Of a DNA stretch of 37,025 nt, positions 13,201 through 23,654 are shown piece by piece (within the stretch, counting starts at the first letter, position 1; each line of letters opens with the position of its first letter). This DNA is from Gyrodactylus bullatarudis (lineage: Eukaryota; Platyhelminthes; Monogenea; Gyrodactylidea; Gyrodactylidae). The stretch spans positions 1 to 37,025 of the forward strand of contig SSNU01000283.1 in NCBI GenBank assembly GCA_012064415.1. The letters are read 5' to 3'. The notes under the pieces are model-generated. The model made no database searches, was not told where the DNA came from, and worked only from the letters and a program-made list of their open reading frames with translations. Position numbers and translations under genes: made by a program.

Positions 13201-16200
13201 TTTGCTACTCTTGTTAGTCTTAAGACTACCTGATAGTAGTTGAAGCCCACAATGTGAACTTGCATAGGTAATATTTTTAGCCAAATAACTTGATATCTTC
13301 ATAGCTAAATTTTGATTTTTATAAAAATTGTGAAATAGTCTCGGCACCGAAAGGGTTAACTAACTATTTAGCAATATACAGCTATTCTCGATGAATTTGG
13401 GAATTCATGATTTTTACAAAAATCTCATTTTTTCATCAAGGTATCGAAAATTTTGAAAGATTTTTTGGTAACTGATTCAAAATGTACACTTTTACTGAAT
13501 TGAGAGAAAAAAATTTGGAAAAAAGTTTTTTTTGGAAAATTTTAGAGAAATTTTAAAATTCGAGATGGTGCGATTTTTTAATTTTTTTAAACTTTGAGTT
13601 GAAAATTTTTGTTGATTTCAAGGTCTGAGAGGAATCAAACGTTATTTTTCAGGATCATCATTAGACAAAAAAAATATTTACTCTTATTCATTCTTTTGAA
13701 AAAATACACTATTTACGTGCGAAAGTCCTCTTCCTATTTTTCGATCATTTTTACTGCTTGGAAAATGTTAAAATAGGGTGATCCAAGATCATTTCAAAAT
13801 GACAGGTTTTTACAATAAAATGAATAAGAGTAAATATTGATCCTGAAAAATAACGTTTGATTCCTCTCAGACCTTGAAATCAACAAAAATTTTCAACTCA
13901 AAGTTTAAAAAAATTAAAAAATCGCGCCATCTCGAATTTTAAAATGTCTCTAAAATTTTCCAAAAAAAACTTTTTTTCAAGATTTTTTTCTCAATTCAGT
14001 AAGTGTACATTTGAATCAGTTACCAAAAAATCTTTCAAAAATTTCCATACCTTGTTGAAAAAATGAGATTTTTGTAAAAATCATGAATTCCCAAATTCAT
14101 CGAGAATAGCTTTATTTTAAAATGTGTCCTTTCCTTCGGTTGTACGTGTCCTACGTGAAGAGAATTTCACAAATTCATACGATCAATTTGTGCCGCATAA
14201 TCTCACTGATGCTCAGAAGAGGAAGAGAGTCGAATGTTGCAGAAGACTTCTGCATCGCTTGAGATACGACAACTTTTTGAATAGTGTCATCACCACAGAT
14301 GAAAAATGGATATTTCTAAAGGATCCTAGCCGCAAGAGATCATGGCATTAGGTTGGTGAGAAGTGTACTCAACCAAATCCAAATCGATTTGCAAAGAAGG
14401 TCGTAGAGGAATAATTCACTACGAATTATTGGAGCCCAACCAGACAGTCAATACTGATCATTACAAAATAATATCAAAGATTAAGAAAACAATCCAATAT
14501 TGTAAGGTCCCTAAATGGAACTTTATATAATTTTAGCTGAATAGTTTGTTAAACTTGTTACCAGGCTTCAAGAAAAATAAGTTTGAGATCGGAATATGAA
14601 TTTCTGCATATTATCAGAAAAGGTTCAAATGGCTTTAAATGGTGAAAAAGTAGTCCTTCTAAAATATTCCTCATTTAAAGAATAGACATGAATCAACAAA
14701 TGAAAATACGTGATGAGAAGAAATTTATAGTAAGATCACTAACTAGTTATTCCTGAAACTCGGTAACAAATTTGAGTTAAAATCTTTACGTAAAATTAAT
14801 ACTGTTGGCTGAATTTCAACACTTGATACGTCTTATTCTCTGGAATCCATGAGTTTCGCAGTGCACTGTATAAGTAGTCTCAATTTCAGACCTTACACAA
14901 TTGGATTGTTTGATAAAAAATCTTCATAGCCTTAACAAAGACTTATTTAATCTAAATTTATTTCATTCAGCCAATCTTATTACCGAGAATCAAGATCAGC
15001 AAACTATATTTTATAGCTGAATAGTTAGTTAATCTTACCGAGTAACAAGTTAAACAAACCAATTAGTTAGTCTTCAGACTATCAAGAGTAACGAGATTAA
15101 CGGTAACATGTATATATTCGAATTTTAGGTTCTATTTATGCTCTAAAATGTTTAATATAGCTTGCATTGCAATTCTAAAATGACAGAAATGATCTGTAAA
15201 CAATTCTCTACAACTCATCACCTAAAACTTTTGAGCTACCTCTTCTGGTTTAGAAGCTATGCTTGATAATAGATAATAATTCTCTATCAAATGAGCAAAT
15301 AGCCAAAAAAATATCTAAAATATTTTATTGTTCAATTAAACAATGATTTTGATAGGCAGTCTTATGGAAAAAAGAAATTTGCAAAGCCATTTTAAAAGAA
15401 TTTCTCAATTGCTTTCAATAATAAAAATGAATCCTTCAACTAAACACCATGCCATACTCTCATTATTTCAATTAAAAGATACTCTTGACTTATTTAGACA
15501 AGCAGTTACATTCTAGAGACTCTTTATAAAAGACTCTTTAACCTACTCAAGCTTAACTGTTTCTTTTTTTTCATTCGATAAATTGACACATTTTCCATTT
15601 CACCAGAAGCTTTCATAATAGAAAATTTTTTTTCAATTTCTATAGAAAACTTTTTAAATAGTAGTTAGCCAGAGTAAAAATTCAAGTTAGTTTGGTTCAT
15701 CTTTTTAAAGAATATTCAGTATCACTTACAAGAAGTAAGTAGAAAAGAAAAAATCTCTTGTTGATCGGATTCTTAACTTTAGTTCAAATAAAACAATTTT
15801 TTGATATTGATTGAGCCTGATGCAGACTAAGATGATAAAAGTTTTAAAAATACTCACTTCCCAATCTTGCCTCTGGTGCCATGCCAACAATACACATGCT
15901 GTTATTTGCCACACCAGCGATAAGACTCGAACATGCTGTTCCGTGGCTAATTGAGAAAATTATTAGAATCCTACAACATACAAGTTTTTAAGGGATTCAT
16001 CAGCAAAGTTTTGCGTGCGCTGAGTAATAATTCTTGAAGCAACATCTGGATGATTTATATCGCATCCGTCATCAAGCACATTAATAATTCTTCCATTTCC
16101 TCTGAAACCCTTAAAATGAGGCTCGAGCATGTTCATATCGAATCCAATATTAGTTCCTGGCAATGTTCCATCTGATGCCTGTTGTAATAATAAAGGATTG

Positions 16201-16678
16201 TGATTTAAAGGATTTAATTACAAATGTAAATTGCTTCGAGAACTTTGGATCATTATAGTTAAGAGCAGCTTTTCTTGTGTTTATTTTTTGCATTGTATCT
16301 GAATCGAAATCCTAAAATTAAAAATAACTAAATAAATGACAACAAAATTTTTATTTAGTGCATCTTTACTTTGACAACGACTGATGCAGGTTTATCCTCG
16401 TCAATGGTATTGTATTTGATGACAGATTTCGATACAACAGATTTAATTTGTTTCATTGTGTAATCACATTTTATTCTATAAATATTACAGTTGTTTTCCG
16501 ATTTAATATCGAGCTATAAATTCACAAAATGTTAAATTACCTTTGAGATATAGCTACAACGAGCATCAAGACTACGAATAAATATAGTTTCCTCTTCGCA
16601 GCTGTCAATTAAATAATATTTATCATCTGCAAACAAGTTTATGAGGAATATTGAAAATATTCCTAAAATAAGTTTCAT
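4206..16678 (-). CDS. Kexin/furin-like proprotein convertase (S8 subtilase with P domain), 11 exons
   Basis: Exons in reading order: 16678-16541, 16513-16370, 16311-16222, 16178-15982, 15946-15858, 8930-8758, 7406-7209, 6770-6670, 6362-6030, 5883-5559 and 4487-4206. Every intron is GT-AG, all phases agree, and the product is 689 aa. Residues 1-17 are a signal peptide. A prosegment follows, then the NDPKFSKQ entry into the catalytic domain. The triad is Asp160 (VLDDG), His191 (HGT) and Ser360 (QGTSAATP), with oxyanion Asn292 (GNGG). NPNLTWRDVHHIIV ends the catalytic part, and a P (Homo B) domain spans about 488-620 (CRGSLTIALVSPSNS, LDGTWELK). Oddities: no R-X-K/R-R autocleavage site is visible ahead of the catalytic domain, the Asp-His interval is about ten residues shorter than in furin, and RGDL is RGSL. 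It probably processes secreted proteins. The last exon join is the least certain. Confidence 0.85.
4560..5140. repeat. Degenerate MITE-like repeat in protease intron 10
   Basis: This part of the 1071-nt intron resembles other repeats in the window. A block near 4640-4690 matches the inner terminal repeat at 19383-19440 and 32672-32710 (GAAGATGAGAATT, then AAACTCAATATT). A block near 4940-5130 matches 34355-34550, with shared GCGCCAAATCGAAATTT and ATGAGTAGGATTC. No coding function is apparent. Confidence 0.55.
7600..7990. repeat. Internal part of a MITE family in protease intron 6
   Basis: The stretch near 7603-7795 resembles 31210-31400: both read ATCGAAC, then ATCACGAAGG and AAATTATCCAAAAT, then a CCAAATAT or CCGAAATAT variant, and end in a run containing CGATAAAA. 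The apparent open frames here are repeat sequence and not exons. Confidence 0.5.
8040..8112 (-). repeat. tRNA-headed SINE fragment with degenerate hammerhead motif (copy A)
   Basis: On the minus strand a box-B-like GGTTCGATTC (8090-8081) is followed 15 nt later by CTGACAA (8066-8060). A possible stem AUCC/GGAU and then GAAA (8045-8042) come next. The layout matches hammerhead core elements CUGANGA, stem II and GAAA, but G8 is changed to A and no GUC cleavage triplet is present. It is an inactive relative of the ribozymes at 28.5 kb. Confidence 0.5.
8998..9046 (+). repeat. Solo terminal repeat of the TGTTACCGTTAAT family
   Basis: The sequence GACTATCAAGAGTAAC, then GATTAACGGTAACAT, recurs at 15077-15110. 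It recurs inverted at about 13188-13235, where it ends a larger inverted-repeat pair. This copy has no partner nearby. Confidence 0.5.
10141..10345 (+). promoter_or_regulatory. Isolated promoter-like block inside protease intron 5
   Basis: An inverted CCAAT box (TCTGATTGG, about 10174-10182) lies upstream of a TATA-like CTATATAACC near 10227. A start codon near 10340 opens a five-codon frame (M T K K G stop). The spacing resembles a polymerase II core promoter on the plus strand, opposite to the host gene. No real gene follows, so this is either a promoter relic or a chance match. Confidence 0.3.
10381..10476. repeat. Dispersed repeat block shared with 19842-19943
   Basis: Both places share GATTATTTC, then AAATTCT, TCACGGTG, GAGCTGTAA or AAGCTGTAA, and GACATGGGCTAAT with CATTA. 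The second copy lies directly after a tRNA-headed hammerhead fragment, so this may be the body of the same SINE with its head missing. Confidence 0.5.
11245..11545 (-). pseudogene. Possible transposase relic, unrecognised
   Basis: Two overlapping minus frames of 62 codons each cover this stretch. One contains FFLFHIVQNIKRGFKINLNN, faintly like the H..QN..R region of MULE-type transposases. No catalytic motif is intact and I cannot assign it safely. It lies in protease intron 5 and shows no splice logic that would make it an exon of that gene. Confidence 0.2.
11820..12004. repeat. Partial copy of MITE family 1 (right half)
   Basis: The block runs from ATCAACAAAATTTTCAACTC to the terminal CAAATTCATCGAGAATAGCT. 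It matches the right halves of the elements ending at 14112 and 29574 with moderate divergence. No left terminus was found. Confidence 0.6.
13379..14112. mobile_element. Long-TIR MITE, family 1, copy 1 (Tc1/mariner-type, TA flanked)
   Basis: The ends read CAGCTATTCTCGATGAATTT and its near-perfect complement, and the inverted arms extend more than 250 bp each. Both flanks are the dinucleotide TA (13377-13378 and 14113-14114), the target duplication of Tc1/mariner elements. The element has no coding capacity. A shorter copy lies at 29041-29574. Confidence 0.8.
14124..14470 (+). pseudogene. Truncated mariner transposase
   Basis: The frame from 14124 encodes FVPHNLTDAQKRKRVECCRR and VITTDEKWIFLKDPSRKRSW, the typical mariner helix-turn-helix/linker and first catalytic Asp (TDEKW) blocks. 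It stops at 14349-14351. Mariner-like translation resumes with VGEKCTQPNPNRFAKK and, after a frame change, GIIHYELLEPNQTVN near 14408-14450. The segment with the second catalytic Asp appears deleted and the N-terminal part is absent. This is a dead mariner remnant in intron 5 of the protease gene. Confidence 0.8.
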
Positions 16679-16757
16679 TTTTGAATAATTTTCTACGAAC
16701 TCTTTTAAAGAAAAACTTTAGATGAACTAAAAAGAATTGTTTTTATTGTTCAATATT
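16679..16757. promoter_or_regulatory. Short divergent spacer between protease and fumarase starts
   Basis: Only 79 bp separate the minus-strand protease ATG (16678) from the plus-strand fumarase ATG (16758). Both 5' UTRs and any shared promoter must fit here, overlap the coding regions, or involve unseen upstream exons. No TATA or CCAAT element is obvious. Confidence 0.45.
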
Positions 16758-19700
16758 ATGCTTCAATTTGTAAAAAGAAATTTCTCTTCTAAAGTTAAGC
16801 CTTTCTATTATCAAGATATTTTCAGTCAGGTTAATCCTCCAGATCATGGTGTTGAATATCGTAAAATTACTGGAGATTTCGTTCAGAAGAAAAAGTTAGG
16901 AGAATTAGAATTTCTACAAGTCTCTTCAAATGCTCTTACAGAAATTACAAGGCAAGCTTTTATTGATGTTTCTCACTTGTTGAGAAAGAGTCACCTCGAG
17001 GTAATTTATCTTTTGCTCATGTCTCTAGTCTCTTTCAAAAATTCTCAAAGATAGTGAAGCTTCCGCTAATGATAAATTTGTGGCACTTGAGCTCTTGAAA
17101 AATGCTAATATTGCCTCTAGTATGGTCCTGCCTGGTTGTCAAGACACAGGAACTGCTATCATCATGGGTAAAAAAGGACAACATGTTTATGTCCCTGGAA
17201 ATGATGCCGAGTTCATCAGTAAAGGTGTATACGAGGCTTATACCAAGAATAATCTTAGATACAGTCAAGTATCTCCATTGGATATGTATAAAGAAGTAAA
17301 TACTGGATCAAATCTTCCGGCACAAATAGATTTATACGCTACTGAGGGAGATCAATATAAATTCTTGTTTATTGCCAAGGGAGGTGGCTCTGCCAATAAG
17401 TCTTTTCTATTTCAACAAACCCGGGCCACTCTAAATCCTGATAAGCTCTATACATTTTTGGAAGAGAAAATTAAGACTATTGGAACTGCAGCCTGTCCAC
17501 CATACCATCTTGCCATTGTTGTTGGAGGTACTTCTGCTGAGATGAATTTGAAAACTGTGAAAATGGCATCATGCAAATATCTCGATAATCTTCCCAACTC
17601 AGGCAAGTTTTAATTATTATTTTGATTAATACCCTCTTAATAAATCTTTTTCACATAATTGATTTTTAATGAGTTTAATTGAAATAAAATTTACTTTAGG
17701 TAATGAATTTGGACAAGGGATACGTGATCTTGAAGCAGAAGCTAAAATATTGGAGATTACTCGTAACTTGGGAATTGGAGCACAATTTGGTGGCAAATAT
17801 TTTTGTCATGATGTCCGTGTCATACGTTTGCCGAGACACGGGGCCTCTTGTCCTATTGGAATTGGCGTCTCTTGCTCTGCTGACAGACAGGTTAGTATAA
17901 ATTTACAAAATATTTTTGCTTCCTTAATACTTCTGACCAATGTGTGATCTTGATAATAGATTAGCTAGATTGATACTATTGAATGAAATTTTTATCATTT
18001 TTCTATAACTTTTATAAAATCACAATGCATTCCTTCCAATTAGACATGTAAATGCTTTTGAGCTTATTCGGTGATGTTATTCAAATTTGAGTTTTTCAAA
18101 TAACACATTGTTTTTTTTTGAATAATTTTGTATTAGATTTCCTACTAAATAACAATTTTTTTTTCTGACACTTTTCTGTACATTTCTCTTACCTACTTTC
18201 AAGTGACCATACAAGTAATTTCAAAAATATCCAAATAAATAAGGTAGATTTAATTTAATAAAATATCCCTTAGTCTAATTGTTTTTGGGATAATTGATAA
18301 AGAATTAATGATGGCCTGATGGTTAAGACTAAAATAAAATTTAGATTACCCTAGTAAAAATAGTATTTCCAATGCATATCATATTCTAGTTCTGGCGTGA
18401 AATTTTACCCAACCAATCAGATTTCTTTGCAACTTTATTTTTTATTTTAATCTTGATTCGAAATGATAAATTATATTATAATATCATAACTATTTTAAGA
18501 AATACTTGACCCTTTCGTATTCTTCTCCTTTTTCCACAGTTATGCCAGTTATTTTTCTTGTATCAGAAATGTCTCCAGGAAAGTGTAAGAATCAACGGTA
18601 ATAATTACAAACAATTTTAAGGCTCGAAATTTTTTCTTATTAATGTTAAAACTCTTAGGCTTGGTCTTTCAACCAAATCTTACATCCATAGGTTGCCCAT
18701 ACTCTTAGGTCCCATATATAATTTCAAGTCATAAAATCAAGAAAGAAATGCCCTTTTCCAGGTCTAGCAATTAATCAATGATTTATAATCACCAATAACT
18801 ATCACTTGATTAATTAAAATAAAATATTCTTCAAGATTCTTGGCAAAATTACTAGTGAAGGTGTATTCCTTGAGCAACTGGAACGCAATCCAATTAAATA
18901 CATGCCTGAAATCGACGAGTCAAGCCTCTCCGGAGAAGTTATCAATATCGACTTATCAAAGCCAATGAGTGAAAATTTGAAACTCCTCTCTCAGTACCCT
19001 ATTAAGACAAGAGTTAGCCTCTCTGGCACTATTATTGTTGCTAGAGATATAGCTCATGCCAAAATCAAAGTAAGTAAATTTCGTTTTATAGAAACTTTTA
19101 AAAGAAAATCCATAGATCATTGCCAATGCTTTGATAGGATAAATTAGTCAGCTTTTGCTAGGTTATACCTGAAATTTCAACTCAATTCGAAAAATTTTTT
19201 AAATGAATAAAATGCTCTTGTTTAGGTCCAGATTAAAATCTGTTTAAACCAATGGTTTTAGAGATAATGAATCCAGATGATTTCAGAGTTCTAAACAAAT
19301 CCTCATCAACAAAGCCTATTGTAAGGTAATATTGTACACATTAGTTCTGTATAAATCAATTGAGGAAAATAGTAAAACTAGCTGGCATGAAGATGAGAAT
19401 TTTTACTATTTTTACCAAAAAACTCAATATTTTTCTGTCGATAGTCAGGAACACAAATCTTTTTGGATTCGAAATGAGCCTGTTGTAGAAGAAAAAAAAA
19501 TCAATCTTATAAAAATTTGGCCGTTTTTCGGAATTTTGAAAATGCCCCAAATTTCCAATTTTTGAGCTCAATATTTTTATTGATCTCAGAGTTTTGAAGA
19601 AGTTCGCAGAAATTCGTCATTATTCTGAGAAATATAACCATTTGATTTTTTTGCTTATCTCGGAGGAAAATGATTCAAAAGTTTGACTTTTTCTTCCAGC

Positions 19701-21076
19701 CTCTTCGGTGAAATTCTAATTCTTCATCTAATCATGATTCGAAGATAGCTAACCTAAGGTTCTAGCGGCTCTATGTTTAAATCCCAGGTTGTGGCATACT
19801 GTCGAGTTCAGAAGAAGACGATACGCGCGTATGTATACTTGGATTATTTCTAAATTCTCTGAGTTTTTTTCGTACTATAATCACGGTGGGATCCATTAGT
19901 GAGCTGTAACATTCAGCGACATGGGCTAATACATTACCAAATAAGACGAATATTTGGGATATGTATTACCTAAGCGCCTTGAAATCACTCTAGATAACAT
20001 TGAGTTTTTTTATTAAAGAAGTAAATTCTCATCTTCGTGTCAACTAGCTTTAGCTTCATAAGCCTTATATTATAATCTTTCATATAATTTCTTCTTGATT
20101 CTTAATAAATAGGGCTTGCCATTAATCATTTGAATTCATTTCATTCAATTTTTCTCCTCTGCTGAGCATTCTTACATTTGTGAGTGTGCACTACTCATAA
20201 ATGATGAGTGCTTGTAAATTTACACTCAAATGGTGTAAACCACATGAACGTAATCCAGTGAAAAAATCCAAAACTTGGTTTTATAATAAAATACATAAAT
20301 ACTTTTTGTCAGCACAGGTATTCTCTCTAATTTTTCACCAAACGTTTCAACCGCAATACACAATTTCTTCAAAATTAGTATTTTTTCATCTTTTAGTAAT
20401 TTTACTCAACTGAATAAAACAGGTGCATTCTCAGTTTTCTTTAAAAAAAGTCTGTAGATAAAGTACTGTATTTATATTCTAAATACATCATTGATTTCAT
20501 AAAACTAAAGATTATGTAGTTTTACTTATCAATTTCTAGTTCTATACACACATTATACTTTAATAAGCATTTCTAAAAAAGAAGATCAATAATTCACCTC
20601 AAATTTTCAAAAATACTTTTGAATTGTAGTTTTTACCAATTAATTCTCTTAAGGAACGTTTAGACAATGGAGAAGAGATGCCTGAATATCTGAAGAATCA
20701 TCCAATATATTATGCTGGTCCAGCAAAGACCCCTGAAGGTTATGTTTCTGGATCCTTTGGTCCAACAACAGCTGGACGAATGGATTCCTATGTCGATCAA
20801 TTCCAGAGTAAAGGTGGCTCCATGATTATGCTTGCCAAGGGAAATCGATCAAACGCTGTTACGAGGGCTTGTAAAACCCATGGAGGTTTCTATTTAGGGA
20901 CAATCGGAGGGCCTGCCGCTATAATTGCTGAGAATAATATCAAGAGTATGGAGATCCTAGAATATCCTGAATTGGGTATGGAAGCTATCTGGAAGATTGA
21001 GGTCGTCAACTTTCCCGCCTTCATTGTTGTCGATGATAAGGGAAACGATTTCTTTCAAAAGTGGACAGTAGAATAA
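16758..21076 (+). CDS. Fumarate hydratase, class I (4Fe-4S), 5 exons
   Basis: Exons are 16758-17000, 17029-17602, 17700-17890, 18836-19069 and 20654-21076, giving 554 aa. The enzyme interconverts fumarate and malate using a labile 4Fe-4S cluster. The three cluster cysteines are Cys118 (PGCQDTGTA), Cys237 (GTAACPPYH) and Cys331 (SCSADRQ). Their spacing of 119 and 94 equals that I recall for E. coli FumA and Leishmania class I fumarases. Other family blocks are [29 protein letters not shown] and [15 protein letters not shown]. The N-terminus ([16 protein letters not shown]) is basic and looks like a mitochondrial leader; I chose its ATG over the upstream TTG. Intron 1 is 28 nt. Intron 2 is a GC-AG intron (CAG|gcaagt). 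Intron 4 holds a MITE. Animals usually rely on class II fumarase, so this class is notable. Confidence 0.93.
19375..20050. mobile_element. Long-TIR MITE, family 2, copy 1, in fumarase intron 4
   Basis: The left end reads AAACTAGCTGGCATGAAGAT and the right end is the complement of AAGCTAGTTGACACGAAGAT. Both are bordered by TA (19373-19374 and 20051-20052). The element holds no gene of its own but contains a tRNA-like/hammerhead fragment at 19770-19835 and the dispersed block 19842-19943, so a SINE has apparently inserted inside it. Confidence 0.7.
19770..19835 (+). repeat. tRNA-headed SINE fragment with degenerate hammerhead motif (copy B)
   Basis: A box-B-like TGTTTAAATCCC (19774-19785) is followed by CTGTCGAG (19799-19806), then GACGATACGCGCGTATG. 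Compared with the intact units at 28.5 kb, CUGACGA has become CUGUCGA and GAAAC has become GAUAC. The stem-III-like self-complementary ATACGCGCGTAT (19821-19832) is longer than in the intact units. It is probably inactive. Confidence 0.5.
20051..20653. other. Distal part of fumarase intron 4, no gene seen
   Basis: One short open frame (20201-20413) occurs but shows no family resemblance. The intron ends with a TTCTCTTAAG acceptor before the last fumarase exon. Confidence 0.4.
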
Positions 21077-21128
21077 CTTGAGCTTCATTATTATCATACC
21101 GAGAAGAGAGTAATGTTATGAATTAAGA

Positions 21129-21134
21129 AATAAA
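21129..21134 (+). terminator. Poly(A) signal of fumarase gene
   Basis: A canonical AATAAA lies 53 nt after the fumarase stop codon. Confidence 0.6.
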
Positions 21135-21488
21135 TCCCTTTCTGTCTACTTTTATCTATTCTGACATGTGCTCGCCCAACTATCTTTAACCTTAGTTGAT
21201 CATTGAATGATAATTCTGCATGATGATTGTACTACTAATTCAATTATGATTCTCAACTCAAATTGATAACTCGAATTCAAGATACCAAAGAAAATTTTAT
21301 AAATTTGAAATTCTTAAAATTATCTTTACACAATATTCTTATTAAGAATCATAACAATAGTACGTACAGGTATATATATAAGTGTTCAGTGAGTATCGAA
21401 TACTTCGCTAGGAGGAATAATGAGGGATATTAATCCGAAAAATATACAATTTTACAAAGAGTTTACAAATACAAATCGGGTTTAGAGT

Positions 21489-23482
21489 TTAGAGCTCATC
21501 TTTATCAGTATCAGAGGGGGGTTTTTGTTGGTCACCACCAGCTTGCTGATAAACTTTTGAAATTATTGGTTGAGCAACATCGTCAAGCTCCTTCTTGGCA
21601 GCGTTGTTTTCTTCAGCAGTTGCTTGGGGATTCTTTTCCAAGAAACTAATGGCCTTTTCACATGCATCCATAATGGCTTTCTTTTCCTCTTCTGAGATCT
21701 TTGATCCAAGTTTGTCCTTATCTTCAACTTGAGCTTTCAATGAGTAGGCATGACTCTCAAGTTCATTTCTTGACTCAACTAGTTCTTTCTGTTTCTTGTC
21801 TTGCTCGGAGAACTTGTCAGCATCATTGATCATCTTTTCAATCTCTTCTGGGCTAAGTCTGTTTTGTTCCTTGTTAATTACAATCTTGTTGGATTTTCCA
21901 GTACCCTTATCTTCAGCTGAAACTTTCAAGATGCCATTAACATCAATTTCAAAGGTAACTTCGATTTGAGGTACACCACGAGGAGCCTCTGGGATGCCAG
22001 TAAGGTCAAATTTGCCAAGGAAATGGTTATCTTTAGTCATGGATCGTTCACCTTCATATACCTGAATAGTAACAGTTGGTTGATTGTTGGCAGCAGTGGA
22101 GAAAATTTGAGATTTCTTTGTAGGAATGACAGTGTTTCTAGGAATGAGTTTTGTCATAACACCACCAACAGTCTCAATACCAAGGGTAAGTGGGCAGACA
22201 TCAAGTAGGACCAAATCACCAGTATCTTCGGCTCCGCCAATAACACCAGCTTGTACAGCAGCACCAAATGCAACAGCTTCATCAGGATTGATACCTCGAC
22301 TTGGTTCTTTGCCGTTGAAGAATTCTTTGACAATTTGTTGGATTTTAGGAATTCTAGTAGAACCACCGACCAAGACGATTTCATGAATATCAGATTTCTT
22401 AAAATCAGCATCCTCAAGGACTTTCTCGACTGGCTTAAGAGTACTCTTGAACATATCAGCATTAAGTTCTTCAAATCTAGCTCTGGTCAAAGTTTCAGAG
22501 AAGTCTTCACCATCGAACAGAGATTCAATTTCAATCTTGGTTGTGTGTGCACTGCTAAGAGCTCTCTTCGCCTTTTCAACTTCACGACGGAGCTTCTGGA
22601 CGGCTCTGTTGTCAGATCTTATGTCTTTGTTGTGCTTCTTCTTGTAGACTTTGATGAAGTATTCCATTACGTTTTGATCGAAATCTTCACCACCCAAGTG
22701 AGTATCACCATTAGTAGCAACAACCTCGAAAACACCATTGTCGATTGTCAAAAGAGATACATCGAAAGTACCACCACCCAAGTCAAAGACGAGAATATTC
22801 TTTTCACCCTCTTTTTTATCCAATCCATAAGCAATAGCAGCAGCAGTAGGTTCATTAATGATTCTAAGAACATTGAGACCAGCAATAATTCCTGCATCCT
22901 TGGTTGATTGACGTTGGGCATCATTAAAGTAGGCAGGAACAGTAACGACAGCGTGTGTAACCTTTTTGCCGAGATATGCCTCTGCAATTTCCTTCATTTT
23001 ACCCAAGACCATAGCAGATATTTCTTCAGGAGCGAAAGTTTTTTTTTCACTACCAACATTGACTTCAATAACAGGTTTACCACCTTTGTTGATAACCTTG
23101 TATGGGAGATGTTTAAGATCAGCTTGAACAGTCTTATCGTCAAATGAACGACCGATAATACGCTTAACATCAAAAATTGTATTCTCTGGGTTAGAAGTCA
23201 ACTGATTCTTCGCTGCATCACCGATAAGACGTTCTCCATCAGCGGTAAAAGCAACATAAGATGGAGTAATGCGATTACCTTGATCGTTTGCAATAATTTC
23301 AACGCGCCCACCTTTGAAAACACCAACACTAATAGAGATATGAGAAAATTTACAACTTACCATGAATATGTGGTACCTAAATCAATACCGATGACGGTAC
23401 CATAGTCTTCTTTCTTTTCCTCCTCAGCATAAAAGCATTGTGTGAACACAATTAGTGTAAAGAATACATAGTGTAACTTCAT
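21489..23482 (-). CDS. HSPA5: ER chaperone BiP (GRP78), Hsp70 family, 2 exons
   Basis: Exon 1 is 23482-23361 and exon 2 is 23328-21489, separated by a 32-nt GT-AG intron that splits the Cys codon in TTYSC|VGV. The product is 653 aa. A signal peptide ([19 protein letters not shown]) precedes an acidic EEEKKEDYG start. The ATPase domain carries GIDLGTTYS, the [13 protein letters not shown] phosphate motif and [13 protein letters not shown]. The substrate-binding domain follows, and the protein ends in KDEL, the ER retrieval signal. BiP folds nascent secretory proteins and restrains the unfolded-protein sensors. A frame-open start inside the intron (near 23363) is not the true start. The gene is transcribed divergently from ISCA1 and convergently with fumarase. 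Its promoter holds a TATA box and an ERSE-like element. Confidence 0.97.
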
Positions 23483-23654
23483 CTTTGATGACAAAAACTA
23501 CGAACGTAAGACTTTTATATTCAAACGAACGAAAAACTGACTGTAATATGATGTGGACAAATCTGATTGGCTGATAGAAAACTGACGTAGATTTATGAGT
23601 TATTAAAACAATTAATCACCATAATATCTTTGTTAATATAATCAGAATTTTCAA
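23483..23654. promoter_or_regulatory. Divergent promoter of BiP and ISCA1 with ERSE-like and UPRE-like sites
   Basis: In BiP orientation, CCAAT (23570-23566), exactly nine bases, then CCACA (23556-23552) fits the ER stress element CCAAT-N9-CCACG with one mismatch. TATAAAAG lies at 23519-23512, about 33 nt downstream of the ERSE and 30 nt before the ATG. TGACGTAG at 23583-23590 resembles the ATF6/XBP1 UPRE core TGACGTG. The ISCA1 ATG is at 23655, so both genes share this 172-bp region. Confidence 0.75.

Larger units (their letters stand above)
13179..15120. mobile_element. Composite inverted-repeat span around a mariner relic
   Basis: The left end (about 13179-13237) reads TATATGTTACCGTTAAT, then TACTCTTG, TAGTCT and AAGACT. 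The right end (about 15067-15119) is its reverse complement at roughly 80 percent identity by eye. Inside are a complete 734-bp MITE and a truncated mariner transposase. The span could be an old DNA transposon later invaded by others, or two unrelated solo repeats in opposite orientation. Confidence 0.35.

Noticed and set aside
16737..16757. Upstream TTG start for fumarase
   Set aside because: A non-ATG start is unnecessary; the ATG at 16758 gives a good mitochondrial leader and full-length protein.
17102..17299. Plus-strand 65-codon frame and opposing minus frames over fumarase exon 2
   Set aside because: They are shadows of the fumarase reading frame.
20201..20413. 70-codon frame in fumarase intron 4
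   Set aside because: It has no conserved motif, lies inside the intron, and including it would break the well-matched exon 4 to exon 5 join.
22154..23147. Long open frames on both strands inside BiP (for example 218 codons at 22251)
   Set aside because: They are shadow frames of the BiP coding sequence, with no family resemblance or splice support.
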